From Chlorobium sp. (GTDB lineage Bacteria > Bacteroidota > Chlorobiia > Chlorobiales > Chlorobiaceae), in assembly GCA_028282595.1 (NCBI GenBank), contig JANQHQ010000029.1, forward strand, positions 1 through 40,963: a stretch of 40,963 nt of DNA, in the 5' to 3' direction. The position numbers and the translations under genes were made by a program. Of this stretch, positions 15,452-24,697 are shown piece by piece (positions within the stretch are counted from its first letter, which is position 1; each line of letters begins with the position of its first letter). Below the pieces are notes generated by a model. It made no database searches and was not told the origin of the DNA. It saw only the letters and a program-made list of their open reading frames with translations.

Positions 15452-17326
15452 CTACGTCCGGCCGAACATCCTGTCAAGCTGGCCGAGCGACATGCGGATG
15501 ATCACCGGACGGCCGTGCGGACAGACATAGGGCATGCTGGTCGCGAACAACCTGTCTATCAGCGAACGCATCTCTTCGAGCGTGAGTTTCTGGCCGGTCA
15601 TGATTGCGTTGCGGCAGGAAAAGGATTTCGCGAGATTCTCCCTTTTTTCGAGCTTCAGCTTTTCCGCGTTGCGGCTGTACTCCTCGATCATGTCCTGCAG
15701 GATATAGGCTTCCGAACCGTTCCGAACTTCCAGGGGCACGCCCTCGATCATGACGGTCCTCGAACCGAACGTTCTCAGATTGAACCCGAGCCTCGCGAGA
15801 TCGTCCGCGATCTCGCTGAAAATCTCGAACTCCCAGGGTTTGAGATCCACTTTCTGGGGAAAGAGGAGTTGCTGCGCGTTGGGCACGTTGTTGTTCATGA
15901 TGTCGACCGCCCGCTCGTAGAGCACGCGCTCGTGTGCGACATGCTGGTCGATGATCATCAGGCCGGTCTTGATCTGACAGATGATGTACTTGTTGTGCAG
16001 TTGCCAGATCTTGGAATCCTCCGAATCCGGTGCCGCCTCCGACTCCTCTCTCGCGCCGGATGCCGGCGCGCCGGGCTGTTGTCCGTAGCCCGGAGAGGAG
16101 AAAAGATCCGGCCGCCGGGGCACGATCTCCCCCTGTTCCGAAACGACCGCGCCGCTGAAGGACGGTTCTTTCGACTGCTCCTTCCGGTAATCGGCATACA
16201 ACTCCCCGGTCGTCGAGGCAGGTGAGGCTGTATCCTGAAACCCGAGCCTTGCGTCGCGGCCGGGGGATTTCTCGCGGTTCTCGCGGTCGATGTCCGGTGG
16301 CCGGTCGGTAAAACCGGCGCCCCGCATGTCGGGTGAAAAATCCTGCGCCCTGACGGCCCGCTTGATGACCGAATAAAACATGCTGCGGAGACTGCGCTCG
16401 TCCTCGAACTTCACCTCGAGCTTCGCCGGATGGACGTTGACGTCGATCTGTCCGGCGTCGATACCGAGAAAAAGCAGCGAAAACGGCACCTGGCGCTCTA
16501 TGAGCAGTTCACCGTAGGCCTGCTGCAACGCCTGGGAAAGCATTCTGTTCTGGACCACGCGCCGGTTTATGTAGAAGAGTTGCTCGTTTTTCTGGCGCTT
16601 CAGCATTCCCGGCTTGCCGACATAGCCGTGAAGCGACAGAAAATCGTTTTCCTCGTGAATCTCTATCAGTGTGGAGGCGAACTCCTCCCCGAAAAAAAAG
16701 TTGAGCCGTTCGTGAACGTCGGAGCTTCTGAAAGCAAACAGTTCCTGGTCGTCGTTGTACATCTGCCACTGGATCTCCGGATAGGCCAGGGCCTGCGCCT
16801 TGACGGTCTCGAAAATGTGCCTGAACTCCGTTGCGTTGGTCTTGAGAAACTTCCTTCTTGCGGGAACGTTGTAAAAAAGGTTCCGGACGCTTACGGCCGT
16901 TCCGGCGTCGGAAGCCGACCGTGTCTGTTCGACCAGAACACCGCCTTCGTAGCGAAGATGAACGCCGACCGCATCGTCCGGCCGACCGGTTTTGAGTTCG
17001 AAATGGGAAACAGAGGAGATGCTTGCCAGAGCCTCGCCGCGGAAGCCGAGCGTATCGAGGGCGTCGAGTTCCTCGACCGATGATATCTTGCTGGTAGCGA
17101 AACGTTCCACACACCGCAGGGCGTCTTCCTCGTCCATGCCCGCCCCGTTGTCCATGACCTGCACAAGCTGTTTTCCCGCATCCTTTATGGCGACGGTTAT
17201 CCTCGTCGCCCCCGCGTCGATGGCGTTTTCAAGCAGTTCCTTCACCACGGACGAGGGACGCTGCACGACCTCGCCGGCCGAAATCTTGTTCGCGACGTTA
17301 TCCGGCAACCTGTTGATTTTCGACAT
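15452..17326 (-). CDS. mutL: DNA mismatch repair protein MutL
   Basis: A 624-residue GHKL-ATPase that links MutS recognition to strand incision. The N-terminal motifs are ELLENAIDAGAT, VMDNGAGM and GFRGEALASISSV. The C-terminal half carries the endonuclease signature of MutH-less bacteria, DQHVAHERVLYE (family DQHA-x2-E-x4-E, here with Val for Ala). SCRNAI and CPHGRP, which complete the metal site, are also present, so it probably nicks DNA itself. A charged linker at about residues 330-440 is typical. I use ATG 17326 (MSKINRLP) because AGGAAG sits 10 bases upstream and homologues begin there. The tRNA-Arg follows downstream. Confidence 0.97.
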   Translation of the reverse strand: MSKINRLPDNVANKISAGEVVQRPSSVVKELLENAIDAGATRITVAIKDAGKQLVQVMDNGAGMDEEDALRCVERFATSKISSVEELDALDTLGFRGEALASISSVSHFELKTGRPDDAVGVHLRYEGGVLVEQTRSASDAGTAVSVRNLFYNVPARRKFLKTNATEFRHIFETVKAQALAYPEIQWQMYNDDQELFAFRSSDVHERLNFFFGEEFASTLIEIHEENDFLSLHGYVGKPGMLKRQKNEQLFYINRRVVQNRMLSQALQQAYGELLIERQVPFSLLFLGIDAGQIDVNVHPAKLEVKFEDERSLRSMFYSVIKRAVRAQDFSPDMRGAGFTDRPPDIDRENREKSPGRDARLGFQDTASPASTTGELYADYRKEQSKEPSFSGAVVSEQGEIVPRRPDLFSSPGYGQQPGAPASGAREESEAAPDSEDSKIWQLHNKYIICQIKTGLMIIDQHVAHERVLYERAVDIMNNNVPNAQQLLFPQKVDLKPWEFEIFSEIADDLARLGFNLRTFGSRTVMIEGVPLEVRNGSEAYILQDMIEEYSRNAEKLKLEKRENLAKSFSCRNAIMTGQKLTLEEMRSLIDRLFATSMPYVCPHGRPVIIRMSLGQLDRMFGRT

Positions 17327-17501
17327 ACTGCTTTCTTCCTTGCTACTGTAGGGGTAGAGCTTCCCGCCTGCCGGACCGGCCGTTCCGGACACCCCGGGAA
17401 GAGGACATTTCAAATATCAAAAAAACTTCCGGACTAAACATGCGGTTTGAAAAAATTCATCATAAATTGTCTCCTGAACCATGACGACACGGAGCGTTAC
17501 G

Positions 17502-18038
17502 ATGACAACAAAAAGATTCGCGGGAATCCTGCTGCTCGCACTCGGTTTGAGCGCCGCGATAGGCCTCTCCCCGTTCAATCCCGTCACAGCCCCGAAGCAG
17601 ACCGCGTCACCGGCGGACGACACGGCGGCCGGTGCGGAACCGGCTGCTGTCGGGCGAAGTCTCGTGGGAAGCTGGAAGCTGATCAGGGCCTCGGTCACAC
17701 CCGATTTCCTCAACGCCCCGATCCCTATCAACAGCTTCGACGCTCTCGGCTCCATCAGGGAAGACAGCACCTACACCATCGAGGCGAGCGGCTCTTTCTT
17801 CGGCAGCAGATACGGCTATCTCGGCAGGGGCGACATCGATCTCGACGACGGGAGCATGATGCTGACGATCGACGAAGGCGTCATCACCGTCGACGACAAG
17901 AAGAAAAAACGGGACCGCAAGGGTAGAAAAATATCCGGCACCTACCGCGTCACCGCAGGTGACACCCTGCATGTCGAGGCCGTCAAGGAACAGGACGGCA
18001 TCCGTTTCACGTTCAACCTGGAGCTGGTCGACTCCTGA
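17502..18038 (+). CDS. Predicted exported protein, lipocalin-like
   Basis: A 178-residue protein with an N-terminal signal sequence (KRFAGILLLALGLSAAIG) and an Ala/Pro/Thr-rich linker. The domain that starts LVGSWKLIRAS resembles the opening strand of lipocalin-like domains. The rest alternates beta-strand-like segments (TYTIEASGSFFG, MMLTIDEGVITV, FTFNLELVDS) with a lysine-rich turn DDKKKKRDRKGRK. No ligand or function is indicated. I prefer ATG 17502 over 17481 because GGAG is correctly spaced before the former. It is divergent from mutL and convergent with cinA (29-bp gap). Confidence 0.65.
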   Translation: MTTKRFAGILLLALGLSAAIGLSPFNPVTAPKQTASPADDTAAGAEPAAVGRSLVGSWKLIRASVTPDFLNAPIPINSFDALGSIREDSTYTIEASGSFFGSRYGYLGRGDIDLDDGSMMLTIDEGVITVDDKKKKRDRKGRKISGTYRVTAGDTLHVEAVKEQDGIRFTFNLELVDS

Positions 18039-18067
18039 GGCCGGAAACATCCGGTCTCCGGACACGC

Positions 18068-19336
18068 CTACTCTTTCGTCCCGAGCTCCCGCCACGCAAT
18101 CGCCAGCGCGGCTTCACTGAAGCGGAGCTTGTTCCGGCGGCGGCTTCCCCTGGTGCGGAAGGTCGATGTCCGTACCGAAACCTCTCCGTCTTCGCCTCTT
18201 CTCGCCAGTCCGAGGCAGACCGTGCCGACGGGCTTCGTGGCGCTGCCGCCTCCCGGACCGGCGACACCCGTCGTCGACAGTGCGATGTCGGCTCCGCTTT
18301 TCTCAAGACAACCTTCGGCCATTTCCGCGGCGACCGCCTCGCTGACGGCACCGTGCGCGGCGAGGGTTTCGGGTTCGACGCCGAGAATTCCGGCCTTCGA
18401 TTCGTTGCTGTAGACCACGTAGCCCTGCCTGAAGTAGCCGGAAGAACCCGCTACGTCCGTCAGCCTGCTCGACACCAGGCCGCCGGTGCAGGATTCCGCA
18501 GCCGAAATGGTCAGTTCCTGTGAGAGCAGCAGTTCCCCGACAACCGCCTCGAGAGGGACGTCCCTCATGGCATATACGTAACCGGCCGCAGCCGTGCGGA
18601 CGGCTTCTGCGACAACGCGGTTGTCGCGCTCGACAGCACCCCTGTCGTCACCCGAAGAGCTGATCCTGAGATGCACTCCCGCCTCATGCGGCAGGTACGC
18701 CAGGGTGGTTCCGCCGGGGAGGCGATCCTCTATATCGCCGACGAGCCCGGCCAGCGACGTCTCCCCGATCCCGGTCGTACGGATATGCGTATGCACGATC
18801 ACGCCGCCGGACCGTTCCGCGATAACGGGCAGCACGGAGCGGCGCATCATCTCCTCCATCTCCGCCGGAACGCCCGGCATCAGGACGAGCTGACGGTTCC
18901 CGAACGTTTTGCCGCAATCGAGCATCATCCCCGGGGCCAAGCCTACGGCATTCGCTATGACTACCGATCCTTCGACGACCATCGCGTTGTGGCGAAGGTT
19001 GGATGCGGCAGAAGCCGCCCTGTCCGAATAGCGGCTGACCGTCGCCTCGTAAACATCCCGGTCGAAAACGAGTTCCCTCCCGAGCAGCCTGCAAACGGCT
19101 CTCTTCGTCCGGTCGTCCCTCGTCGGCCCAAGCCCTCCCGTGGCGAGCACCAGCTCCGAACGGCCGAGCGATTCGGCGAGCTGTCCGGAGATCGCATCCT
19201 CGTCGTCCCCGCAGGCAACGACCCTTTCCACGGCGACACCCGCCGCTCCGAGCTCGGAACAGAGGAAAGCCGCATTCGTGTTTACCTTCTGGCCGGTAAG
19301 CAGTTCGTCGCCTATGGATACAACCTCCGCTCGCAT
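18068..19336 (-). CDS. cinA: CinA family protein (NMN amidohydrolase / competence-damage protein)
   Basis: A 422-residue two-domain protein. The N-terminal half is the MoaB/Mog-like COG1058 domain (GDELLTGQKVNTNAAFL, ATGGLGPTRDDRTKRA), associated with nucleotide pyrophosphatase activity. The C-terminal half is the PncC deamidase domain (ISAAESCTGGLVSSRLTDV, VVYSNESKAGILGV, STTGVAGPGG), which recycles nicotinamide mononucleotide in NAD salvage. Both are intact. It is directly downstream of thrA: the thrA stop overlaps the GAGGAG ribosome binding site and only nine bases separate the two, so they are coupled. Confidence 0.93.
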   Translation of the reverse strand: MRAEVVSIGDELLTGQKVNTNAAFLCSELGAAGVAVERVVACGDDEDAISGQLAESLGRSELVLATGGLGPTRDDRTKRAVCRLLGRELVFDRDVYEATVSRYSDRAASAASNLRHNAMVVEGSVVIANAVGLAPGMMLDCGKTFGNRQLVLMPGVPAEMEEMMRRSVLPVIAERSGGVIVHTHIRTTGIGETSLAGLVGDIEDRLPGGTTLAYLPHEAGVHLRISSSGDDRGAVERDNRVVAEAVRTAAAGYVYAMRDVPLEAVVGELLLSQELTISAAESCTGGLVSSRLTDVAGSSGYFRQGYVVYSNESKAGILGVEPETLAAHGAVSEAVAAEMAEGCLEKSGADIALSTTGVAGPGGGSATKPVGTVCLGLARRGEDGEVSVRTSTFRTRGSRRRNKLRFSEAALAIAWRELGTKE

Positions 19337-19345
19337 GGAGTCTCC

Positions 19346-21805
19346 TCAGACAAGATAGCTGGCGATACGAAGAATATCGGCGAAGACCCCTCCCGCGGTC
19401 ACCTCGCCGCCTGCGCCGGGGCCTTTGACCACGAGCGGCGTATCACGGTAGCGGTCGGTCGTGAACACCACCATGTTCTCGGTGCCGTTCAGTCCGGCTA
19501 CCGGACTCGACAGGGGAACGGTCTTGACGCCTATGCGGGCCCGGCCCTCGCTGATCTCGCCGGTGTAGGCGATGGTCATGTCTCGGGACGCGGCGTCCTT
19601 CATCAGCATCTCGTAGTCCGCATCGACCGTCGCGAGTCTCTCCAGGAAGAGCTCGACCTCCATCTCCCCTCCGAGCCCGTCGGGTACGAGGCTTTCACAC
19701 TCGACATCTTCGTAACCCAGCCTGCAACCGAGCTCGCGGCCCAGAATGAGCACCTTTCTGGCGAAATCGGCACCCGAAAGATCTTCCCTCGGATCGGGCT
19801 CCGTATACCCCGCGGCCCTGGCTTTCCGGACGATGTCGCTGAATCTGCCCCCCTTGCGAAGCTCGTTGAAAATGTAGCTCAGGGTGCCGGAGAGCACTCC
19901 CTCTATTTTCAGAATCCTGTCGCCGCTGCTGCGCAGGTCGTTGAGCGTGTTGATGATCGGCAGTCCCGCTCCGACGTTGGTTTCGTAGAGAAAACGGGCG
20001 TTCGAGGAGCGCTCCGCCTTGCGGATGGTCTCGTAGAGTTCCTGCGACCCCGCCATGCCGAGCTTGTTGGCCGTAGCCACGGAAATGTTCGAAGCCAGAA
20101 GGTCGGGGTACGCCTTCGCCACCTCCGCGCTTGCCGTGCAGTCCACGAAAATGGTGTTGTGCAGATTTCTCCGCCTGATTTCAGCCACGTAGTCGCCGAT
20201 GGCTTTCCCGTCCTTCCTCGGTTCGAGCCGTTTTTCCCACTCCCGCAGATCGATCCCCTCGTCATCGAGGGCCATCTTTCCGGTATTGGCGAGACCACAG
20301 ACGACGACGTCGAGGTCGCTCTCCTCCCTGAGGGTCCTGCTGTGGTCGCGGATCTGTCCGAGAAGGCTTTTGGCGATCGTTCCCGTCCCGGCGATGAAGA
20401 CATGCACCCTGCCGCGGGAGAGAAAGAACGACTCGTGGACGCAGTTGAGCGCCTTGTCCTCGTCGCGGCTGTCGACAACGAACGAGATGTTCATTTCGTT
20501 CGATCCCTGGGCTACGGCTATGACGTTGACCCCGTTTTTACCGAGGGTTTCGAACAGATGCGCCGAAACGCCCGGATGGCCGGACATGTCGTTGCCCACG
20601 ACCGCAATGATAGCGATATGCTGTCTCACGGTCACGGCTTCTATCTGGCGCGCGGCGATCTCGACGGCAAATTCCTCCTCGAGAATTTTTCTCGCCCTGC
20701 CGGCCTGCGAACGGTTGACGACAAGGCTTATGGACTGCTCGGAAGAGGCCTGGGAGATAAAGATGATATTGATCATGTTCTGCGCGAGGCAACTGAAAAG
20801 TCTCGAAGCGATTCCGGGCACACCGACCATGCCGCTGCCGGAAAGGTTCAGCAGCACGACGCTGTTTATGGAGCTCAGTCCGGTGACCGGATGACGAGCG
20901 TCGTCCCGCAGGGCCTGCTGCCCTGCGATTCTCGTGCCCGGAGCCGAGGTATCGAACGAGTTCCTGATGATGACCGGGATCCCGGCTTTCATCGCGGGAT
21001 GGACCGCGTAGGGGTGCAATATCCTGGCGCCGGAGTGCGACAGCTCCATCGCTTCCTCGTAGCTGATGTACGGCAGGACCCTCGCATCCTTTACCCGCTT
21101 GGGATCGGCGCTGTAAAATCCGTCCACATCGGTCCATACCTGTATCTCCTCGGCTCCGAGCACCGAACCCACGATCGTTGCCGTGTAATCGGAACCACCC
21201 CTGCCAAGCGTGGTCACCGTGCCGTCCGGTGCCGCGCCGATGTAGCCGGTGATCACGGGAACGCCCGTCGCCCTGCCCGCGCGTTCGAGGATCAGCTTCG
21301 CCGAGGCTTTCATGTCGACCCTGGCGTCGCAGTGAGCGCTGTCGGTCACGATCATCGTTCTCGCATCGGCATAAAAGGCATCGATCCCTTCCTGGCGGAG
21401 AAAACTGCTGATGATAAAGGCGGAAAACCTTTCACCGAAGCTCATCACGAGCGCACTGCTCTTTTCGGAAAGCTCCCTGAGCAGACAGACGCCGTGCAGA
21501 ACGTCGCCGAGTTCCGCCAACTCCGAATGCAGGTATCGCCCGGCCTCCACCTCGCCGGCGGCGTCAAGAAGCTCGGCGACCAGATCACGGTGCAGTTGCT
21601 CGATTTCCGAAAGAATGCTCCTGTATCCGGAATCGCCCCTGCAGGCCATGAGCGCGGCTTCGAGCAGAAGATCGGTTACCTTTCTGATGGCCGAAACAAC
21701 GACGACCACGGAGGTCTCGCGCGTGGTCTCCCTGATGATGTTCAGAACGTTCCGGATCCTGTCCCCGTTCTCGATCGATGTACCGCCGAATTTTAGAACC
21801 TTCAT
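19346..21805 (-). CDS. thrA: Bifunctional aspartokinase / homoserine dehydrogenase
   Basis: An 819-residue fused enzyme carrying the first and third steps from aspartate to homoserine. Residues 1 to about 300 form the aspartokinase (MKVLKFGGTSIEN, GRGGSDYTATIVG, WTDVDGFYSADPK). Two ACT regulatory repeats follow (VVLLNLSGSGMVGVPGI, IAIIAVVGNDMSG), typical sites for threonine feedback. The homoserine dehydrogenase begins near residue 460 with a Rossmann motif (VFIAGTGTIAKSLL) and carries TANKLGMAGS, ETNVGAGLPIINTL and EGVLSGTLSYIFNE. It lies downstream of the atpG terminator and is cotranscribed with cinA. thrB and thrC lie on the other side of atpAG. Confidence 0.96.
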   Translation of the reverse strand: MKVLKFGGTSIENGDRIRNVLNIIRETTRETSVVVVVSAIRKVTDLLLEAALMACRGDSGYRSILSEIEQLHRDLVAELLDAAGEVEAGRYLHSELAELGDVLHGVCLLRELSEKSSALVMSFGERFSAFIISSFLRQEGIDAFYADARTMIVTDSAHCDARVDMKASAKLILERAGRATGVPVITGYIGAAPDGTVTTLGRGGSDYTATIVGSVLGAEEIQVWTDVDGFYSADPKRVKDARVLPYISYEEAMELSHSGARILHPYAVHPAMKAGIPVIIRNSFDTSAPGTRIAGQQALRDDARHPVTGLSSINSVVLLNLSGSGMVGVPGIASRLFSCLAQNMINIIFISQASSEQSISLVVNRSQAGRARKILEEEFAVEIAARQIEAVTVRQHIAIIAVVGNDMSGHPGVSAHLFETLGKNGVNVIAVAQGSNEMNISFVVDSRDEDKALNCVHESFFLSRGRVHVFIAGTGTIAKSLLGQIRDHSRTLREESDLDVVVCGLANTGKMALDDEGIDLREWEKRLEPRKDGKAIGDYVAEIRRRNLHNTIFVDCTASAEVAKAYPDLLASNISVATANKLGMAGSQELYETIRKAERSSNARFLYETNVGAGLPIINTLNDLRSSGDRILKIEGVLSGTLSYIFNELRKGGRFSDIVRKARAAGYTEPDPREDLSGADFARKVLILGRELGCRLGYEDVECESLVPDGLGGEMEVELFLERLATVDADYEMLMKDAASRDMTIAYTGEISEGRARIGVKTVPLSSPVAGLNGTENMVVFTTDRYRDTPLVVKGPGAGGEVTAGGVFADILRIASYLV

Positions 21806-21918
21806 GCTTGTCGTGCAGTTATGTGGTAGCCGAGCCGCCCGCGGCTGCAGGGCGGGACGGAGTCAAAGATACGAATCCTGAAAAGAGCTTTGCAATGCAA
21901 GATCGCTCAATTCAAGTC

Positions 21919-21947
21919 AAAAAAAAACGCCCCGACCAGTCGGGGCG
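21919..21947 (-). terminator. Intrinsic terminator after atpG
   Basis: On the minus strand CGCCCCGAC pairs with GTCGGGGCG through a very short loop and is followed by nine T. It lies 26 bases after the atpG stop and separates the atpA-atpG unit from thrA. Confidence 0.9.
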
Positions 21948-21972
21948 CCTGAAAGAAAAGCAAACCGGAGAG

Positions 21973-22851
21973 TCACTCTCCCTGCAGTGCTTCCGCGCCC
22001 GCGACGATCTCGCTCAGCTCGGTAGTGATCGCGGCCTGGCGAGCACGGTTGTAACTGATGTTGAGAATTCGCAGGAGTTCTTTCGCGTTTTCGGTGGCGG
22101 AATCCATCGCGGTCATCCTCGCAGCCTGCTCGGCCGCGTTCGATTCGAGCATCATTTTCCACACCTGGGTATTGAGATGCTTCGGCACGAGCGCATCGAT
22201 AATAGCCGCCGGAGACGGTTCGTAGATATAGTCGCTGCTGCCGGCCTCCCCGTTCTCTTCCGAGGCGATGGGGAGCAGGACCTCGTTCCTGAGCACGGGA
22301 GCGAGCACCGACTTGAATTCGTTGTAGACCATCACCACCCTGTCGACCTCCCCGCTCAGATACTTTTCCGAAGCGAATTCGGCGATCTCCCTTGCAATGC
22401 CGAAATCGAGGTTCTGGAAAACGCCCGGATAGGCCTTGACGACAGTGTAGTCGCGCTTGCGGAAAAAATCGTGCCCTTTCGTCCCCGCACAGAGCAGTTC
22501 GACGTTGCCGTTGCGGTTGAGATCGCCGTAGTCTTCGGTAACGACGTTCTGGGCGAGCTTGATGATGTTGGTGTTGAACGCGCCGCACAGCCCCCGGTCG
22601 GAGGTGATCAGCACGACAAGCACCCGTTTGACCTCGTCACGCCCCGAAAGCAGCGGATTGAGGGAGGTATCGACCTTTGCCGAAAGCGAACCGAGCATCT
22701 CCTTGAGCTTGGCGGCATAGGGGCGCGACTGTATAGCCGCGTCCTGCGCCCGGCGCAGCTTCGCGGCGGCAACCATCTTCATCGCCTTGGTGACCTGCTG
22801 CGTGGACTTGACGCTCTTGATTCGTGTTCGTATGTCCTTTAACGTTGCCAT
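21973..22851 (-). CDS. atpG: ATP synthase F1 subunit gamma
   Basis: The 292-residue rotor shaft of the F1 sector. The N-terminal helix is recognisable (RTRIKSVKSTQQVTKAMKMVAAAKLRRAQ) and so is the C-terminal helix (TAMDSATENAKELLRILNISYNRARQAAITTELSEI). SDRGLCGAFNTN lies in the globular core. It follows atpA by 45 bp in the same transcript. The other subunits are not in the window, consistent with a split ATP synthase gene set. A strong terminator follows. Confidence 0.97.
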   Translation of the reverse strand: MATLKDIRTRIKSVKSTQQVTKAMKMVAAAKLRRAQDAAIQSRPYAAKLKEMLGSLSAKVDTSLNPLLSGRDEVKRVLVVLITSDRGLCGAFNTNIIKLAQNVVTEDYGDLNRNGNVELLCAGTKGHDFFRKRDYTVVKAYPGVFQNLDFGIAREIAEFASEKYLSGEVDRVVMVYNEFKSVLAPVLRNEVLLPIASEENGEAGSSDYIYEPSPAAIIDALVPKHLNTQVWKMMLESNAAEQAARMTAMDSATENAKELLRILNISYNRARQAAITTELSEIVAGAEALQGE

Positions 22852-22896
22852 TTACTTGTTCCGTCGTTCTTGAATTGTTGAAACTCCCCTCGATGC

Positions 22897-24477
22897 TCAG
22901 ACACCTACCTTTTCGCTGAACGTCTTCAGGAAGCCTTCGGCGACCTCTTTCAGCCTGCTCGCCAGATCGGCGTCCATCTGGCCGGTCTCGGCGATGGTTT
23001 TGAGCATGTCCCCATGCTTGTGCTCCAGAAGACTGAGGAACTCCTCTTCGAACTTGCGGACATATTTCTCGTCGAGCTGGTCGAGAATGCCCTGCGTGCC
23101 GACGTAGATGATGGCAACCTGTTTTTCCACCGGCATCGGAACGTACTGCCCCTGTTTCAGGATTTCGACCAGACGCGCACCCCTGTCGAGCTGGGCCTTG
23201 GTCGCCTTGTCGAGATCGGAGCCGAATTTCGCGAAAGCCTCGAGCTCGCGGAACTGGGCGAGATCGAGACGAAGCGTGCCGGCAACCTTTTTCATCGCCT
23301 TGATCTGGGCGCTGCCGCCGACGCGGGAGACCGAAATACCGACGTTGATCGCGGGCCGCTGTCCCGAGTTGAACAGATTGGACTCGAGGAAGATCTGACC
23401 GTCGGTGATAGAAATCACGTTGGTCGGAATGTATGCCGAAACGTCACCGGCCTGGGTTTCGATGATCGGAAGCGCGGTCAGACTGCCGCCGCCTTTCGCG
23501 ATCGGCTTCAACTCCTCGGGCAGGTCGTTCATCGCCTTGACCACCTCCAGATCGTCCGTGATTTTCGCGGCGCGCTCGAGCAGGCGGGAGTGCAGGTAGA
23601 AAACGTCGCCGGGGTAGGCCTCGCGTCCCGGCGGACGGCGAAGCAGCAGCGAAAGCTGCCGATAGGCCACGGCCTGCTTCGAAAGATCGTCGTAAATCAC
23701 CAGGGCGTGACGGCCGGTATCGCGGAAATACTCACCGATGGTGGCGCCCGCGTAAGGTGCGATGAACTGCATCGGAGCCGGATCGGAAGCCGTGGCGGAA
23801 ACGACGGTCGTGTATTCCATCGCGCCGTTCTTTTCGAGGGTATTGACAACCTGGGCGACGGTCGATCCTTTCTGGCCGACGGCAACGTAGATGCAGTAGA
23901 CTCCCTTCCCTTTCTGGTTGATGATGGTGTCGATCGCAACCGCGGTCTTGCCTGTCTGGCGGTCGCCGATAATGAGCTCGCGCTGCCCGCGGCCGATCGG
24001 GATCATGGAGTCGATGGCTTTCAGACCGGTCTGCAGGGGTTCGTGCACCGATTTACGGAAGATGACGCCGGGAGCCCTGCGCTCGAGAGGAAGCCGGATT
24101 TCGGTGTCGATCGGGCCCTTGCCGTCGATCGGTTCTCCGAGAGGGTCTATCACCCTTCCGAGCATCGCCTCACCGACCGGAATCGAAGCGAGAATATCGG
24201 TTCTTTTTACGGTATCGCCTTCCTTAACACTGTCAGACTCGCCAAACAGAACGGCGCCGACATTGTCCTCTTCGAGGTTCAACGCCATGCCCATGACATT
24301 GTTCGGAAACTCGAGAAGCTCGCCGGCGGCGACTTTGGATAACCCGTAGATTCTCGCGATACCGTCACCCACCTGCAGCACGGTACCCACATCATAAACG
24401 TCCGCCTCGGACTCGAAACCTGCCAGCTGTTTCCGGAGTATGGCTGAAACCTCATCAGGCCTGACTGTTGTAGACAT
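22897..24477 (-). CDS. atpA: ATP synthase F1 subunit alpha
   Basis: The 526-residue non-catalytic nucleotide-binding subunit of F1. The P-loop is GDRQTGKTAVAIDTI. VYCIYVAVGQKGSTVAQV, YAGATIGEYFRDTGRHALVIYDDLSKQAVAYRQ, LLRRPPGREAYPGDVFYLHSRLLERAA and PAINVGISVSRVGGSAQ are standard blocks. It heads the atpA-atpG pair, divergent from thrB across a 220-bp AT-rich spacer that holds a good sigma70-like promoter. The start at ATG 24477 matches family N-termini (RPDEVSAILRKQLAGFE); the ribosome binding site is poor. Confidence 0.98.
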   Translation of the reverse strand: MSTTVRPDEVSAILRKQLAGFESEADVYDVGTVLQVGDGIARIYGLSKVAAGELLEFPNNVMGMALNLEEDNVGAVLFGESDSVKEGDTVKRTDILASIPVGEAMLGRVIDPLGEPIDGKGPIDTEIRLPLERRAPGVIFRKSVHEPLQTGLKAIDSMIPIGRGQRELIIGDRQTGKTAVAIDTIINQKGKGVYCIYVAVGQKGSTVAQVVNTLEKNGAMEYTTVVSATASDPAPMQFIAPYAGATIGEYFRDTGRHALVIYDDLSKQAVAYRQLSLLLRRPPGREAYPGDVFYLHSRLLERAAKITDDLEVVKAMNDLPEELKPIAKGGGSLTALPIIETQAGDVSAYIPTNVISITDGQIFLESNLFNSGQRPAINVGISVSRVGGSAQIKAMKKVAGTLRLDLAQFRELEAFAKFGSDLDKATKAQLDRGARLVEILKQGQYVPMPVEKQVAIIYVGTQGILDQLDEKYVRKFEEEFLSLLEHKHGDMLKTIAETGQMDADLASRLKEVAEGFLKTFSEKVGV

Positions 24478-24524
24478 ATCGTAATTGGCTTTGTTATTTG
24501 TTAAGAAAGGAGAAAGTTTATTTT

Positions 24525-24552
24525 ATTATACTTTCACAAGAAAATCGGTCAC
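24525..24552 (-). promoter_or_regulatory. Sigma70-type promoter for atpA-atpG
   Basis: On the minus strand GTGACC (24547-24552) and a perfect TATAAT (24525-24530) are separated by 16 bases in an AT-rich spacer. The start point would be about 40 bases before atpA. The -10 box is consensus; the -35 box matches four of six. Confidence 0.45.
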
Positions 24553-24697
24553 GATCGAATCCCTTCCCTAAATTTTTAAAAGCCAAATTTAATGAAAAGC
24601 TTTTAGTAATTCAAATTCTCCGGTTAATTCGAATTACAAGGCATTTCCGTCTCTCCCTCCGCCGTTCCGGCATAGGAATTCACTACCGTTTACGTAT

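Noticed and set aside
18671..21796. Open frame of over 1000 codons on the plus strand
   Set aside because: It lies antisense to cinA and thrA, which match their families over full length. The translation is rich in R, H, G and D and has no family motif, as expected for the mirror of GC-biased codons.
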